Assembly (NCBI RefSeq): GCF_002531825.1
Contig: NZ_NWSX01000006.1
Coordinates: 186,001-250,000 of the forward strand
Origin: Rhizobium sp. J15
Lineage (GTDB): Bacteria > Pseudomonadota > Alphaproteobacteria > Rhizobiales > Rhizobiaceae
DNA: 64,000 bases
Direction of reading: 5' to 3'
The notes below the pieces were generated by a model. The model saw only the letters and a list, made by a program, of their open reading frames with translations, was not told the DNA's origin and ran no database searches. Below are positions 63,658 to 64,000 of the stretch, piece by piece. The first letter of the stretch is position 1. Each line of letters opens with the position of its first letter. A program made the translations under genes and the position numbers.

Positions 63658-64000
63658 ATGCGCACCGGTAAAGAGAAAGTTTCGCGAATCCCGCTCGCGC
63701 CGGTGCTGCTTGCGTTCAGCCTGACCGGCAATATTTTCCTGGCGCCGGCAGCTTACGCGCTTTCCGAACTGCACAAAATCCCCGGCCAGGCCGCCAATGA
63801 CGCGCCGTCCGCACAGGGAAGCGGCCAAGGGCAGAGCCAGCCGCAAGGCGGGGCCGCTCCCGGCGTTCCCATGGCTGATCCGCTGATCAGCAGTCAGAAC
63901 AATCAGGGTGTCGACAAGACGCCGGGCGCCCAGGACGCTTCAAAGCCCGTCGAGGTGATCTACGATATCAACAAGGCGCCCGAGCCGGTCCGCAAGCTGC
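63658..64000 (+). CDS. Putative exported protein, N-terminal part (cut by window edge)
   Basis: ATG 63658 starts a frame that stays open to the end of the window (~114 codons). A Sec signal is visible: 'MRTGKEKVSRIPLAPVLLAF', 'SLTGNIFLAPAAYALSEL', with cleavage likely after AYA. A Gln/Gly/Pro-rich low-complexity stretch follows ('QGSGQGQSQPQGGAAPG'), then 'SKPVEVIYDINKAPEPVRKL', which looks like the start of a folded domain. Function not recognised; the stop lies outside the window. Confidence 0.75.
   Translation, partial: MRTGKEKVSRIPLAPVLLAFSLTGNIFLAPAAYALSELHKIPGQAANDAPSAQGSGQGQSQPQGGAAPGVPMADPLISSQNNQGVDKTPGAQDASKPVEVIYDINKAPEPVRKL

Overview
This window looks like chromosomal DNA from a fast-growing Rhizobium of the R. 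etli / R. leguminosarum group. The evidence is the high GC with strong C/G third-position bias, family-level resemblance of most proteins to alphaproteobacterial ones, gene orders typical of Rhizobiales (lptF-lptG-lptD-surA-pdxA-rsmA; fabD-fabG-acpP-fabF-mltG-yicC-gmk; rpsF-rpsR-DUF2232-rplI-dnaB; radA-cvpA-purF; psd-pssA), and many intergenic composite palindromes of the type known from rhizobia. The species call is inference from memory of the family, not from a search. I see no tRNA, rRNA, CRISPR array, prophage or insertion sequence.

Layout. 1-1.3 kb: end of pgsA, then moaD and moaE, separated by a 143-bp palindromic element. 1.3-3.3 kb: an orphan LivH-type permease divergent from a CGNR/ABATE regulator and a lipoprotein, with a perfect 13-bp inverted repeat between them. 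3.4-11.6 kb: ndk, a GST, a DinB protein, a degenerate GGDEF protein, an ABC-F ATPase, a NodB-like deacetylase lipoprotein and an S9 peptidase. 11.7-15.6 kb: galactose dehydrogenase, pepA-holC on the minus strand, and a PAP2 phosphatase. 15.7-23.3 kb: the LPS-export operon lptF-lptG-lptD with a SurA-like chaperone, pdxA and rsmA. 23.3-29.9 kb (minus): fabD, fabG, acpP, fabF, mltG, yicC and gmk. 30-32.5 kb: an aldo/keto reductase, tandem terminators and an AT-richer calcium-repeat protein. 32.5-45.9 kb: rpsF, rpsR, a DUF2232 membrane protein, rplI, dnaB, alr, radA, cvpA, purF and an SDR, interrupted by minus-strand azlCD with an AraC regulator and a LysE exporter. 45.9-48.3 kb: a frameshifted GH25 lysozyme gene and cysS. 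48.5-50.9 kb: three tandem GFA-domain genes and pip. 51.1-56.7 kb: cimA, rarD, a LOG protein and a LysM/Ig-like protein. 56.9-60.9 kb: an Atm1-type exporter, psd, pssA and a 48-residue basic protein. 61-64 kb: SRAP, ynfA, a NUDIX hydrolase, a TIGR02301 protein and two unknown genes, the last cut by the window edge.

Most of the window is housekeeping: envelope building (LPS transport, fatty acid and phospholipid synthesis, peptidoglycan), replication, translation and purine synthesis. The less ordinary parts are the palindromic operator between the permease and the CGNR regulator, in which both -10 boxes sit inside the repeat arms; a possible Cys-containing leader peptide upstream of cysS; the triplicated GFA genes; the isolated calcium-repeat protein; the internally duplicated LysM protein; the GGDEF protein with an altered active-site motif; and the frameshift that falls exactly at the catalytic motif of the lysozyme. 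I did not find anything I could defend as a wholly new multi-gene system.
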